The notes under the pieces: model-generated
Databases searched by the model: none
The model's input: the letters and a program-made list of their open reading frames with translations, nothing else
Told to the model about the DNA's origin: nothing
Made by a program: the position numbers and the translations under genes
Shown: positions 25,920 through 34,075 of the stretch, piece after piece
How the letters are laid out: each line of letters opens with the position of its first letter
Numbering within the stretch: position 1 is the first letter of the stretch
Assembly: GCA_029260615.1 (NCBI GenBank)
Contig: JAJDCX010000034.1
Span: forward strand, 62,001 to 126,000
Length of the DNA: 64,000 nucleotides
Reading direction: 5' to 3'
From: Phycisphaeraceae bacterium
GTDB taxonomy: Bacteria > Planctomycetota > Phycisphaerae > Phycisphaerales > Phycisphaeraceae

Positions 25920-27428
25920 TTATAGATAACTGGTAGCGGTAATGCACTCGGCCCCGGCTTCGAGGTTGATGACCATGTACCGAAGCGCGTCGCAGAGATG
26001 GTCGGGGCCGTCTTTGATGGGCTCTTGTCGCTGGGGGTTGTCTACATCGAAGTGGTAGCACCGCATGGCTTCGATCAGATTTTTACACCGCGGGTGTATG
26101 CGTAAGGTGTGTCGGTCGAGTCTGCGTCTGATGCGTTCGATGCCGTCGCGTAGGGAAGAGCGTTTTGTTTTTACGGTGTGGCCGAGTTTTCGCAGGGCCT
26201 GCACGTCACTGATGCCGGTGTGGCTGTTGCGTTGGTTCCCTGCGGGATCGACCCCGAGCCAGTCTGTGTGGGGCCAGCCGTTTAACGATGCTTGTCGATC
26301 GATTGCCTGCATGTGCTGATCGAAAGTCACGCCGGCCCGGATGTATTCGCCGAGGATGTGCAAGATGGGTTCATCGTTTTGGTCATCGGATTGGTGGAGG
26401 TGCGCCCAGAGCATGACGGTTGGGTTGCGTAGGCCGAAGTCCATGCCGCCGATCCATTGGCCCTGGTTGTCGTGTGGGTCTTCTTCGCGGACGTGTTTGG
26501 TTGGGTCGAATTCTGGGTAGACGCAGTCGCTGACCTGGGGTTGTCGGCACATCATCTCGACGGACCAGGCGCGTCGGCTGGTTCGGTGCCACTGTCTAAC
26601 GAGGTCATCGACGGGTATAAACCCGATGGCGTCTTTAGCCAATCCGCGGCAGTCATCCCAGAGAACGCATCCGTTGCAGGGCCTGGCCTTGGGGCATTGT
26701 TCGATCACGTCCAGCGCGGTCCACTTGAAGAGTTTTGATGCGCCGGGTTTGTTGTTTTGGAAGCCGTCGGTGATTTTTGCCATGAGTCCGAAGGGGCGGT
26801 GCATGGTGGAAAGTGCTTCGACTGCGCCGTGTACGAGTTTGTCGCCGCAGGGCCCGGAGCGGGTGACCATTTGGGCGGCCTCCCATACGCCGGGCTCGAA
26901 TTCTTCGACCTCGTCGCAGCGTAGTTTGTGGACGCGGACGCCTCGGACGGAGCGTTGGGAGCCGGCGAGTAGCTGGGCTTTGCTGCCGTTGATAAGGGCG
27001 ACTCGGCGTTGTGTGGGTTCGCCATCCAAGAGGCTGCGGAACCAGGGGCGATCAAGGAGGGCGGTGAGGTGTTCGAACATTTTGGAGGATTGTTCGAGTG
27101 ATCCGCCGAGGATACGGATTTGGATGCCGGGTTTGAAAAGGAGGTCCAGGAGTGTGGCGGCTGCGCCGAGCATGGTTTTGCCGCCGCCGCGGTTGGCCCA
27201 GATTACAGCGTCTTTGTTGGCTGGTGTTGTGGCGGCTTGGTTCTGCTCGAAGAAGGTATGGATCAGGTAATCAAACGGGGCGCTGCTGCCTTCGACCAGG
27301 GGGACACGGGGGACGGTCATTCCCAGGGCGACGCGGACAAAGCGGTGTAACTGGTCGGGTGTCTTAGGTTCCAGTGAAAGGAGTTGTGTTGCGGGGTTGA
27401 TGGGTTTGTCAGGATGTCGTTTAGTCAT
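25920..27428 (-). CDS. Phage terminase large subunit
   Basis: 502 residues from ATG 27428, overlapping the small-subunit gene by eight bases. The ATPase half has Walker A ANRGGGKT (78-85) and Walker B KLRCDEVEEF (168-177). The RNase H-like nuclease half has Asp330 in GGMDFGLRNP, then GVDPAGN and the C-terminal DGPDHLCDALRY. Between them is a four-cysteine motif CPKARPCNGCVLWDDC (Cys245, 251, 254, 260), possibly a metal or Fe-S site. It packages DNA into capsids. No portal gene adjoins it; the portal is 24 kb to the right. Confidence 0.92.
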   Translation of the reverse strand: MTKRHPDKPINPATQLLSLEPKTPDQLHRFVRVALGMTVPRVPLVEGSSAPFDYLIHTFFEQNQAATTPANKDAVIWANRGGGKTMLGAAATLLDLLFKPGIQIRILGGSLEQSSKMFEHLTALLDRPWFRSLLDGEPTQRRVALINGSKAQLLAGSQRSVRGVRVHKLRCDEVEEFEPGVWEAAQMVTRSGPCGDKLVHGAVEALSTMHRPFGLMAKITDGFQNNKPGASKLFKWTALDVIEQCPKARPCNGCVLWDDCRGLAKDAIGFIPVDDLVRQWHRTSRRAWSVEMMCRQPQVSDCVYPEFDPTKHVREEDPHDNQGQWIGGMDFGLRNPTVMLWAHLHQSDDQNDEPILHILGEYIRAGVTFDQHMQAIDRQASLNGWPHTDWLGVDPAGNQRNSHTGISDVQALRKLGHTVKTKRSSLRDGIERIRRRLDRHTLRIHPRCKNLIEAMRCYHFDVDNPQRQEPIKDGPDHLCDALRYMVINLEAGAECITATSYL

Positions 27429-27903
27429 CGTTGGCACCTGTTCGCTGGGTGGTTGCGGTGAGTGCCAGGTTGTTGTTTTCGGTTGATGCGTTGTAGAGGA
27501 GGTCTCGGAGTGAATCGACATTTGCGATGGGGTCTTTATCCAGGGCGCGGACGGTGAAATCGTTGTTGACATCTGCGCGTTTAAGATCGAGTTTTAAGAG
27601 GTCGATGCAGGCGCGTCTGGACATGTCCAGGCTGGTCTTTGAGTCTTGGGGTTGGTTGGTTGCGAGTTCGAAAAGTTTTCCGGCTGCGATCAGTCGGTAT
27701 CTACTTAGAAGCAACTGGGTCTGGAGGTCCGCCAGGACACACAGGCCCGCGAGGCAGCGGTGGTTGTCTTCGTCCTGTATCCACTTGGACAGGCTGTCCG
27801 GTGACAGGGCGTACTTGCTGTGTAAGGCGGTGAGATCGAAGTTTGAATTGATCAGGTCGTCAATCAGGGTGGCGCGGCGTTTGGCGCTGATTCTTTTGGG
27901 CAT
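27421..27903 (-). CDS. Probable terminase small subunit
   Basis: 160 residues. An N-terminal HTH-like segment (ISAKRRATLIDDLINSNFDLTALHSKYALSPDSLSKWI) resembles the DNA-recognition end of small terminases. A helical middle part is followed by a polar tail. Identification relies on this layout and on the eight-base overlap with the large-subunit gene. It would select DNA for packaging. A general HTH protein is the alternative. Confidence 0.65.
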   Translation of the reverse strand: MPKRISAKRRATLIDDLINSNFDLTALHSKYALSPDSLSKWIQDEDNHRCLAGLCVLADLQTQLLLSRYRLIAAGKLFELATNQPQDSKTSLDMSRRACIDLLKLDLKRADVNNDFTVRALDKDPIANVDSLRDLLYNASTENNNLALTATTQRTGANDD

Positions 27904-27947
27904 GGGTGCTTTCGGTAGGGGCGTGGAGGGGTTGGTGAGTTAGAACA

Positions 27948-27956
27948 TTATCCACA
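27948..27956 (+). other. Perfect DnaA-box sequence in the packaging module
   Basis: TTATCCACA lies in the 135-bp gap before the small terminase gene. A single box is not an origin and may be chance, but it is the only perfect box I noticed. Confidence 0.35.
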
Positions 27957-27982
27957 CGGGGTGATCGGATCGGGCAGACGGG

Positions 27983-27996
27983 CGCGACAAGTCGCG
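27983..27996. promoter_or_regulatory. Palindrome CGCGACAAGTCGCG, copy 1
   Basis: A 14-base palindrome with a two-base centre lies 80 bp before the small terminase gene. A near-identical copy with the same flanking CGGG lies at 31903-31916, so it may be an operator used by the phage module. Confidence 0.45.
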
Positions 27997-28038
27997 GCGC
28001 TTCGTGAGGATTGAACGCTGGGTCAGCGGGAAGAGGCT

Positions 28039-28674
28039 TTAGTCGGGTAAGTTGGATGTATTGGATTCAGTGTGTTGGTTCAGCAGGCTCATGAGAGCTT
28101 CTTCACGCGATCCGCCCAGCGTGTGGAGGGCTTTGTTGAGTTGTTGTTTTTGGTGGGGCAGCAGGAAGAAGTGCACGGCCAGGGGCATCTGTTCGATGGG
28201 TTGAGGGGGGCGGGGTGAGGGGGGGCGGCCGTTGATCTCAAGGAGTTTTTTGAGCTGGTCTTTGCGCTCCGGGAGGAGGTCGGCGAGGGAGGCGAGCTTG
28301 AACTGCTCGGTGAGTAATCCGACCAGGTTGGCGCGCTTGCGTGGATCGTCCTGTCCCTGGAGGCGGTTGAGTGATGCCAATAGGACGAGGGCTTGATTGT
28401 CGTCGGCCTGCCAGATGACACACTGGGCGGTGTGGTGCTCGAGTCGGCGCAGGGCGATGACGCGGTGGTGGCCGTCGAGGATCTGGTAGGTGTGGGTGTC
28501 TGTCGTTGATGGGTCGCTGTTGCTTTTGTCGTTGAGTGGTCGAACGATCAGGGGGGGGTAGTTCCCGGTGCGTTGGATATGGTTGGCGAGTTTTTCGATC
28601 AGGTGATCGGGCATGACGTTGCTGTTGGCGGGGTGTGGGCGGAGGTTGTCGAGTTTGAGGGTTAGTGTTTGCAT
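28039..28674 (-). CDS. ParB-like (ParB/Srx fold) protein in the phage module
   Basis: 211 residues from ATG 28674. The N terminus has LTLKLDNLRPHPANSNVMP, and the core motif YQILDGHHRVIALRRLE replaces the GERR of true ParB with DGHHR, as in ParB-like nuclease or sulfiredoxin-fold proteins of phages. A helical region and a C-terminal tail follow. No parS-binding HTH is evident. Such proteins occur in phage DNA-modification and packaging neighbourhoods; the activity here is unknown. It lies between the GNAT gene and the terminase genes. Confidence 0.75.
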   Translation of the reverse strand: MQTLTLKLDNLRPHPANSNVMPDHLIEKLANHIQRTGNYPPLIVRPLNDKSNSDPSTTDTHTYQILDGHHRVIALRRLEHHTAQCVIWQADDNQALVLLASLNRLQGQDDPRKRANLVGLLTEQFKLASLADLLPERKDQLKKLLEINGRPPSPRPPQPIEQMPLAVHFFLLPHQKQQLNKALHTLGGSREEALMSLLNQHTESNTSNLPD

Positions 28675-28687
28675 GATGTATGGAGGT

Positions 28688-29485
28688 TTAGGCGGGTGTG
28701 GTGGGGGTGTTGTGGTGGAGGTAGTAGACGGGTTCGAGCATGAGGCGTTGCCGGGCGGTGCGTAGGTGTGTCGCTGGGTCGGTGCTGTGGACAACGGATC
28801 GACCACCATTTTGTCGGTACCAGCGGTAGAGTTCTTTGTGGAACCATTGCTGCTGTGTGGGGGCGAGGGCATAGATTTTGGATTGCATCTGTTCGAGGGA
28901 GGCGAGGGCGTTGGGGGTTAGGCCAAGGGATTGCATGGCGTCGGTGAGTCTTTGGTCGAAGGCGTGGGGGGGGCGGTGGTAGGCGGTCATGCCGGCGCGT
29001 TGGAAGAAGGGGTTGACTTTGCCCATGGCGGCGAGCGCTTCGGTGTATAGGGTTGTGGGTTTGTCGAGTGCTTCTTTGACCAGTCGGACGGCCAGGCCGA
29101 TGCCGCGCCAACAGGGGTGGACGACGACTCGGCTGATGACTCGGACCTCACGGTTTAGGAGAGTTGCCCGCTGTCGGGGGGGCAGCCAGTTGCCGTACCT
29201 TTCGTGGAGTGCCCAGTTGCGGAGTGTGCATGAAAGGCTTGGGAGTGATTCGATGAGTACGGCGACGGTTTGATGGCCGATGGGTTTGGCTAGGAATCGT
29301 TGGGCGACAGACCGGGATGGGCAGCGCAGGGCCAGGACGCGGGTGGCGGTTGCGGGTCGGTCGGCGCGGTAGTGGTGTTCTTTGAGCGCGTGGTAGTCGG
29401 CTAATGAACCTTGCACCAGTTGGAGGTCTTCGTGGGGTTTGGCATTGGGCGGAGCTAGGAATCGTTGTTGGATAGGGGTTGTCAT
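28688..29485 (-). CDS. GNAT-fold acetyltransferase, partner of ABC ATPase
   Basis: 265 residues. The GNAT core is seen in VRVISRVVVHPCWRGIGLAVRL (strand 4 and acyl-CoA loop, about 115-140), followed by YTEALAAMGKVNPFFQRAGM. The C-terminal 80 residues are helical and Trp/Tyr-rich. Its start overlaps the ABC ATPase stop by four bases (ATGA), so translation is coupled. The pair equals the two halves of COG2401, an ABC ATPase fused to an acetyltransferase. The substrate is unknown; a base or protein modification linked to packaging is conjecture. Confidence 0.8.
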   Translation of the reverse strand: MTTPIQQRFLAPPNAKPHEDLQLVQGSLADYHALKEHHYRADRPATATRVLALRCPSRSVAQRFLAKPIGHQTVAVLIESLPSLSCTLRNWALHERYGNWLPPRQRATLLNREVRVISRVVVHPCWRGIGLAVRLVKEALDKPTTLYTEALAAMGKVNPFFQRAGMTAYHRPPHAFDQRLTDAMQSLGLTPNALASLEQMQSKIYALAPTQQQWFHKELYRWYRQNGGRSVVHSTDPATHLRTARQRLMLEPVYYLHHNTPTTPA

Positions 29486-30159
29486 TGGGCGGGCCTTTCG
29501 ACCAGGTCTAATGATTCGCCGAGGTGTTTTTCGATGAGTGTGTTGGGGGCGAGGGGTTCGAGCAGGTCATCGTGCGTGGTTGCGGCGACGAAACAGACGT
29601 CGGCGTGGGTGACCCATTTGCGGAGATTTCGCGCGAGGACTTTGGCGGTGACACGGTCGAGCGTGGAGCAGAATTCGTCGGCGAGGATAATTTTTAGTTT
29701 GGTGGGCATGACGTCGGCTTGGGCCATGGCCATGGTTTGTGCGAGTCGCAGTCGGTAGCGTTGGCCGTCGGATAGTTGGGAGGGTTTGCGGAGCATGACG
29801 AAGGCGTCGTTGAGGCCCGCGAGGCTGAGTAGTTGGAGGGTCTGGCTGAGCGTGCGGTTGGGGAAGACATCGACGAGGGGTTTGTCTTGTAGTTTGGGGA
29901 GGGCATCGAAGTTTAGAACGTGGGCGTGGGGGTGCTGTTGGGTCTGCTGGTGGATGAGTTTGAGGATGGTGGATTTGCCACTGCCGCTTGCGCCGGTGAC
30001 AAAGATGAGATGGCCTGGGGCGAGGTTTAGGTGAGTTTTGGGGATGAGTTGGATGGGCCGGTCGTGGTCGATCCCCAAGCCGAACATGGTGGCGACTTCC
30101 AGGACGTTTGGGGTGGGCTGCACGGCTGAGGGGACGGTGTGTTCGAGGGTGAGTTCCAT
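29482..30159 (-). CDS. Soluble ABC ATPase, partner of GNAT protein
   Basis: 225 residues from ATG 30159 (GGAG six bases upstream). Walker A GASGSGKST at 56-64, signature QLSDGQRYR, Walker B KIILADEFCSTLD and an H-loop ATTHDDLL. There is no membrane partner gene, so it is not a transporter. It resembles the ATPase half of COG2401 proteins and probably acts on DNA or drives its GNAT partner. It belongs to the leftward phage operon. Confidence 0.82.
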   Translation of the reverse strand: MELTLEHTVPSAVQPTPNVLEVATMFGLGIDHDRPIQLIPKTHLNLAPGHLIFVTGASGSGKSTILKLIHQQTQQHPHAHVLNFDALPKLQDKPLVDVFPNRTLSQTLQLLSLAGLNDAFVMLRKPSQLSDGQRYRLRLAQTMAMAQADVMPTKLKIILADEFCSTLDRVTAKVLARNLRKWVTHADVCFVAATTHDDLLEPLAPNTLIEKHLGESLDLVERPAQ

Positions 30160-30268
30160 GAGGGGCTCCGATGATTCAATGATTAGTGAACTCTGGATGA
30201 GAAGCGTTGTTGGTGGATAGGCCCATCGGGGATGGTTGTTTACAGGGGCTGTTGGGCTACGGGTTGGA

Positions 30269-30685
30269 TCAGACAAACACGCGGGCGGTGACCTGAACGG
30301 TGTTCATGTCTTGTCGTACCCGGTAAAGAGAGATGCCAGAGACTTGGGATGCTTTTCGCATGCTCAGGCCGTCGAGGACGACGTATTTGGCGGTAGTGCG
30401 GACATTGAGGGGGAGGGACTCCATCTGGATGGCCACGAACTTGAAAGTCTTGTTTGACAGGCGTTTAATGATTGATGAGGCTTTTCGCTGGAGGTGTCTG
30501 GGGGGTCTTTGGTAGAGTCTTGCGAGCTGGGCGATTTTGAGGTCTCCGCTGAGGACCTGGTGGATAAAAATCTTGTCTGGCTTGGGGAGGTATTCTGCCA
30601 GTGCGAGTAAATCGTCGACCTGCTGCCGTTGGATGTGACGGCGGTGGTGAGCGAGGGTGGAAAGGTTGCTCAGTTGGTGTTGCAT
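30269..30685 (-). CDS. HTH protein, probable phage transcription regulator
   Basis: 138 residues from ATG 30685. Two HTH-like segments are visible: LKIAQLARLYQRPPRHLQRKASSIIKRL (about 50-78) and LSMRKASQVSGISLYRVRQDMNTV near the C terminus. The layout recalls sigma-region-4-like or late-gene regulators of phages, but no family is certain. It is the first gene of the leftward operon and is divergent from the CI-like repressor. Confidence 0.6.
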   Translation of the reverse strand: MQHQLSNLSTLAHHRRHIQRQQVDDLLALAEYLPKPDKIFIHQVLSGDLKIAQLARLYQRPPRHLQRKASSIIKRLSNKTFKFVAIQMESLPLNVRTTAKYVVLDGLSMRKASQVSGISLYRVRQDMNTVQVTARVFV

Positions 30686-30792
30686 GGGGTTGCGGCCCGG
30701 ATTAGTTTGGGTTATGTTAGGTATTAAACCCGAGGCCGGCATCCGTGTCAAGGAATGTTTGATATATTTTGAACAAAGTTTTGAGGTCTGAC

Positions 30793-31644
30793 ATGCAAAC
30801 GGTAGGCGAACTGATCCGGGCGCTACGGCTGGAACGTGGGCTGACGCTGTCGGCGTTGGCGGAGGCGATCGGGTCGACCAAGGGGTATCTCTCGATGATC
30901 GAGAATCATCGGGTGGCTCAGCCGCCGTCGGGGGCGCTGCTTAGGTCTTTGGAGGCCGTGTTGGGGGTGACGGATGGGCGTTTGCATCTGACGGGTGATT
31001 TTGAGCGGGCTCCCGAGGTGGTGCGTGAGGAGGTTGAACGGCTGACGGGTGATGTGCAGCGGGGGCGTGATCTTGCGCGCTTTATCAAAGACTCTGCGGG
31101 GGGGCGTGGTGAGGGGAAGAATCTGGATGAGCTTTACCGTAGTGGGGAGCTTCGTCGGCGGATCGAGCGTGCGCTTGGGACTGAGCAGGGGGGCGCGGGG
31201 GGTGCGGGTATTTTGTCGGGCGAGGCAGGGGATGGCGGTGTTGCTTTGAGCCGTGTGCCGTTGGTGAACAAGGTGGCGGCGGGTTATCCCAGTGATTTCA
31301 CGGACTTGGATTACCCTGCGCGGGTGGCGGATGATTATTTGAGTTGTCCGGGGCTGAATGATGTGGATGCTTTCGCTGCGGCGGTGGTTGGGGAGTCGAT
31401 GATGCCGGAGTATCGGGAGGGAGATATCGTGGTGTTTTCCCCGGCGGCGGATGTGTCCGATGGGTGCGATTGTTTTGTCAGGCTTGAGCCGGACCATGAG
31501 ACGACCTTTAAGCGGGTGTTTTTTGACGAGAGTGGTGCTTTGGTTCGGCTGCAGCCTTTGAACCCGAAGTTTCCCCCGGCGGTGTATGGGAGGGAGCGGG
31601 TGGCGGGGCTTTACAAGGCGGTGTGGCGGTACTCGCGGTTGTGA
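30793..31644 (+). CDS. CI-like repressor with S24 (LexA-type) domain
   Basis: 283 residues from ATG 30793 (GAGG seven bases upstream; TTG 30769 possible). An XRE HTH (LTLSALAEAIGSTKGYLSMIENHR) occupies the N terminus, followed by a Gly-rich linker. The S24 peptidase domain has the catalytic Ser in VVGESMMPEYREGDIVVF and Lys in TTFKRVFF. Such repressors keep phage genes silent and self-cleave on RecA activation. It is divergent from the packaging operon. The GTGCGCAC element does not occur in its own promoter gap but lies 3' of it. Confidence 0.88.
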   Translation: MQTVGELIRALRLERGLTLSALAEAIGSTKGYLSMIENHRVAQPPSGALLRSLEAVLGVTDGRLHLTGDFERAPEVVREEVERLTGDVQRGRDLARFIKDSAGGRGEGKNLDELYRSGELRRRIERALGTEQGGAGGAGILSGEAGDGGVALSRVPLVNKVAAGYPSDFTDLDYPARVADDYLSCPGLNDVDAFAAAVVGESMMPEYREGDIVVFSPAADVSDGCDCFVRLEPDHETTFKRVFFDESGALVRLQPLNPKFPPAVYGRERVAGLYKAVWRYSRL

Positions 31645-31744
31645 GGGGCGGGATTGGGGCGGTGTTTAGATCCTTGATTGGTATGCGATTCATGAACGGG
31701 TTTTTCTCTGTAAAAGCGCCGTCTACCAGTGTTGGAAGCGTCAC

Positions 31745-31873
31745 CATTGTGCGCACAAAAGTGGTTTAGTGCTGGTCTATATCGCGGATAACGGTTTGAT
31801 ATGGCGGGGTTAAAACGTATTTGGAGAAGTAGAGATTTTTGTGGCGGGAATGGGTCGATTTGTGCGCACAAAA
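31745..31873 (-). promoter_or_regulatory. GTGCGCAC composite element, copy B
   Basis: Two palindromes, TTGTGCGCACAA (31747-31758, centre 31752.5) and TTTGTGCGCACAAA (31859-31872, centre 31865.5), 113 bp apart. Read on the minus strand from the second, ACAAAAAT starts at 31842, exactly 25 nt after the GCGCAC. On this strand the element faces the repressor and the packaging operon. Confidence 0.75.
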
Positions 31874-31902
31874 GGGGATGGGGGGGGCACTTCGGGAGCG
31901 GG

Positions 31903-31916
31903 TGCGATAAGTCGCG
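31903..31916. promoter_or_regulatory. Palindrome TGCGATAAGTCGCG, copy 2
   Basis: Matches 12 of 14 bases of the site at 27983-27996 and shares its CGGG 5' flank. It lies 30 bp from element B. Confidence 0.45.
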
Positions 31917-32032
31917 CTGATTGATGGGGCCTATAACCGAGACTATTTGCGTTGTGTTCCCAGTTGGACTGAATCTGTCTGCGGGAATGAACGATAAAAC
32001 GACAAGTCAAGGTAATAAGGGGTCTACGAGTT

Positions 32033-32488
32033 ATGGACTACAGGTTGTCAGTTAATCGCACGTCGGGTTTCACGCTGGTTGAATTGATGATTGTTGTCAG
32101 CATCCTTGGGATCCTGGCGGCGTTGGTGATCCCCAAATTCACCAATGCGAGCGAGCTTGCGCAGACCGCTGCCACGCAGGACCAACTGCGGTCGGTGCGG
32201 ACTGTTTTAGAACGGTACAAGCTGGATCATAACGATACCTACCCGGACATCACGGACCTGTGGGGGGCGCTTACGGGGAAGACCGATCTGGATGGGACAT
32301 TAAACGCGGCGGGTGACTTTGGGCCTTACCTCAAGTCGGCACCGGAGAACCCATTCACGAACAGCACGGGTGTGGTTGCGTTTGGGGCTGGCGCGGCAAC
32401 GGATGGCTGGGAGTACGATGTGACCGAGCAGCCACCGTTGGTTGCGGTGGGTTTCGATGAGTCGACCGGGGAGTATACTGCGCCGTAG
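32033..32488 (+). CDS. Type IV pilin/GspG-like prepilin
   Basis: 151 residues. The prepilin site GFTLVELMIVVSILGILAALVIP is read as G-FTLVE with Glu at position +5 and a hydrophobic helix. The mature part (TAATQDQLRSVRTVLERYKLDHNDTYPD) is like the major pseudopilin GspG or PilE. Roles could be in a type II secretion pseudopilus, type IV pilus or DNA uptake. It stands alone, directly after element B, so common control with the phage modules is possible. No assembly ATPase or secretin gene is nearby. Confidence 0.85.
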   Translation: MDYRLSVNRTSGFTLVELMIVVSILGILAALVIPKFTNASELAQTAATQDQLRSVRTVLERYKLDHNDTYPDITDLWGALTGKTDLDGTLNAAGDFGPYLKSAPENPFTNSTGVVAFGAGAATDGWEYDVTEQPPLVAVGFDESTGEYTAP

Positions 32489-32786
32489 GCGGTCAATTGC
32501 TGGTTGTTCACTTGGCTGTGTTGGATCTGGGGGGTGGTTTTTCTGTCCGATGAGGCGTGCCGATTGTTGGTGTGCGTCATGGCGGGCGGGTGGAAACCGA
32601 GTACGCATTATTTATATAGCTGTTCGTTCATCTGCGGCATGTTGCATTCGTCGGGGGGATTTAGCGCGATTGGTAACACGCGGATCTTCGATCCGCCGCT
32701 AAACGTCGAGCCGGTGTGTTGCGAGAATTATAAATTTGCCCGGTGAATAGATTGGGCGATGCGCGGTGTTGCCGGGGAAGCGTGTG
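32489..32786. other. Intergenic region after the pilin gene
   Basis: 298 bp with no convincing gene. A perfect inverted repeat GCGGATC-TTC-GATCCGC lies at about 32680-32697 without a T-run. It superficially resembles a tRNA arm, but no T-arm or acceptor pairing follows. Confidence 0.5.
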
Positions 32787-33995
32787 CTATCGGAGTTTGA
32801 TAGTCGCCAGCGCGATGGCGGTCAGTAGTGCGCTGATGAGCCAGAAGCGGACGACGACTTGTTGTTCGGTCCAGCCGGCGAGGTGGAAGTGGTGGTGGAT
32901 CGGGGCGCACTTGAAGATGCGTTTGCCGCCTGAGGCTTTGAAGTAGCCGACCTGGAGGACGACGCTGAGGACTTCGATGAAGAAGACGCCGCCGATGACT
33001 ATCAGGAGGAATTCCTGTCGGATGACGACGGCGATGTACCCGAGAAGTCCGCCTAATGGGAGTGATCCGGAGTCGCCCATGAAGACTTGCGCGGGTGAGC
33101 AGTTGAACCAGAGGAAGCCGAGGCATGAGCCGACCATCGCGCCTGCGACGATGGCGAGTTCGTCGCTGAAGGGGATGTGTGGGACGAGTAGTTTTTTGGC
33201 TAGTACAAAGTCGCCGTCGGTGTAGCCGGCGATGATGCAGAGTACGAGGAAGGCGAACGCGACGATGACCATGATCCCACCGGCGAGGCCGTCCATGCCG
33301 TCGGTGAGGTTCACGGCGTTGGAAGAGTAGGTGATGATAAAGATCGTCAGGAGGACGAACTGCCAGGTGCCCAGGACGATGAGGTAGGGGGAAGGGATGT
33401 ATGAGCCGTCCTGGAAGACCCAGGTTTTTAGGAGTGGGAGTGTGAGGCTGTGGCTCATGACCTGTTCGGCGGGGTCGGGGAAGAGGACGCTGTTGTTTCC
33501 CCAGTGGTGGATGAAGAGGCCGAGGATCACGGCGAGGCCGAGTTGCAGGAGTAGTTTTTCACCGGAGTAGAGGCCGTGTCGCGAGCCGGGTTTACGTCTT
33601 GCGGTGGTGAGTTTGAGCCAGTCGTCGGCGAGTCCCAGGATGAAAAGCCAGCCGAGGCAGACCATGGCCAGGCGGATGTAGAAGTTGTAGAGGTCTGCCA
33701 GGAGGATGATGGTGGCGAAGATGGCGAAGACGATGAGGATGCCGCCCATGGTGGGGGTGTTGGCCTTCTGCTTCATTAGTTGGTCGAGGTCTTTGTGGTC
33801 GAAGCTGGGGTTGTCTCCGATTTTTTGTTTGACCAGCCAGCGGATGGTGCGCTTGGCAAAGAGGACGACGATGAGGAAGCTTAGGACGATGGCGAGGATT
33901 GCGCGGAACTCTACCCATCGAAAGACACCCAGGGGGCCCAGGAGGGTGCTGCTGTCGATTGCTTCTTGCAGATGTTTGACGAGCAGATAGATCAT
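32787..33995 (-). CDS. mraY: MraY, phospho-MurNAc-pentapeptide transferase
   Basis: 402 residues from ATG 33995. Ten or so membrane segments. Conserved motifs: TPTMGGILI, LADDWLK with the Asp pair, NAVNLTDGMDGLAGG, MGDSGSLPLGG and the cytoplasmic HHHFHLAGW. It transfers phospho-MurNAc-pentapeptide to undecaprenyl phosphate, forming lipid I. It is the third gene of the leftward murE-murF-mraY operon. Confidence 0.96.
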   Translation of the reverse strand: MIYLLVKHLQEAIDSSTLLGPLGVFRWVEFRAILAIVLSFLIVVLFAKRTIRWLVKQKIGDNPSFDHKDLDQLMKQKANTPTMGGILIVFAIFATIILLADLYNFYIRLAMVCLGWLFILGLADDWLKLTTARRKPGSRHGLYSGEKLLLQLGLAVILGLFIHHWGNNSVLFPDPAEQVMSHSLTLPLLKTWVFQDGSYIPSPYLIVLGTWQFVLLTIFIITYSSNAVNLTDGMDGLAGGIMVIVAFAFLVLCIIAGYTDGDFVLAKKLLVPHIPFSDELAIVAGAMVGSCLGFLWFNCSPAQVFMGDSGSLPLGGLLGYIAVVIRQEFLLIVIGGVFFIEVLSVVLQVGYFKASGGKRIFKCAPIHHHFHLAGWTEQQVVVRFWLISALLTAIALATIKLR

Positions 33996-34075
33996 GTCGG
34001 GGCAGTTTGATCGCAATGGGCTGGGGGTGCAACTAAGTGGGTGGGTGATGTTGAGTGGGCTTGTTTGTTTCGGGT

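Larger units (their letters stand above)
31645..32032. other. Intergenic region between repressor and pilin genes
   Basis: 388 bp without a gene. It contains the composite element copy B (31745-31873) and the second CGCGACAAGTCGCG-like palindrome (31903-31916), and should hold the promoter of the pilin gene. Confidence 0.65.

Noticed and set aside
31645-32032. attL/attR or cos site at the repressor end
   Set aside because: No direct repeat of attachment length matching the other module's ends was found and no integrase or tRNA is present.
32668-32720. tRNA-like arms near the end of the pilin downstream region
   Set aside because: The anticodon-like stem has C instead of U at position 33, and no T-arm or acceptor pairing exists; it is only an inverted repeat.
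32504-32746. Cys-rich 80-residue rightward frame after the pilin gene
   Set aside because: No ribosome site, unusual composition and overlap with an inverted repeat; probably spurious.
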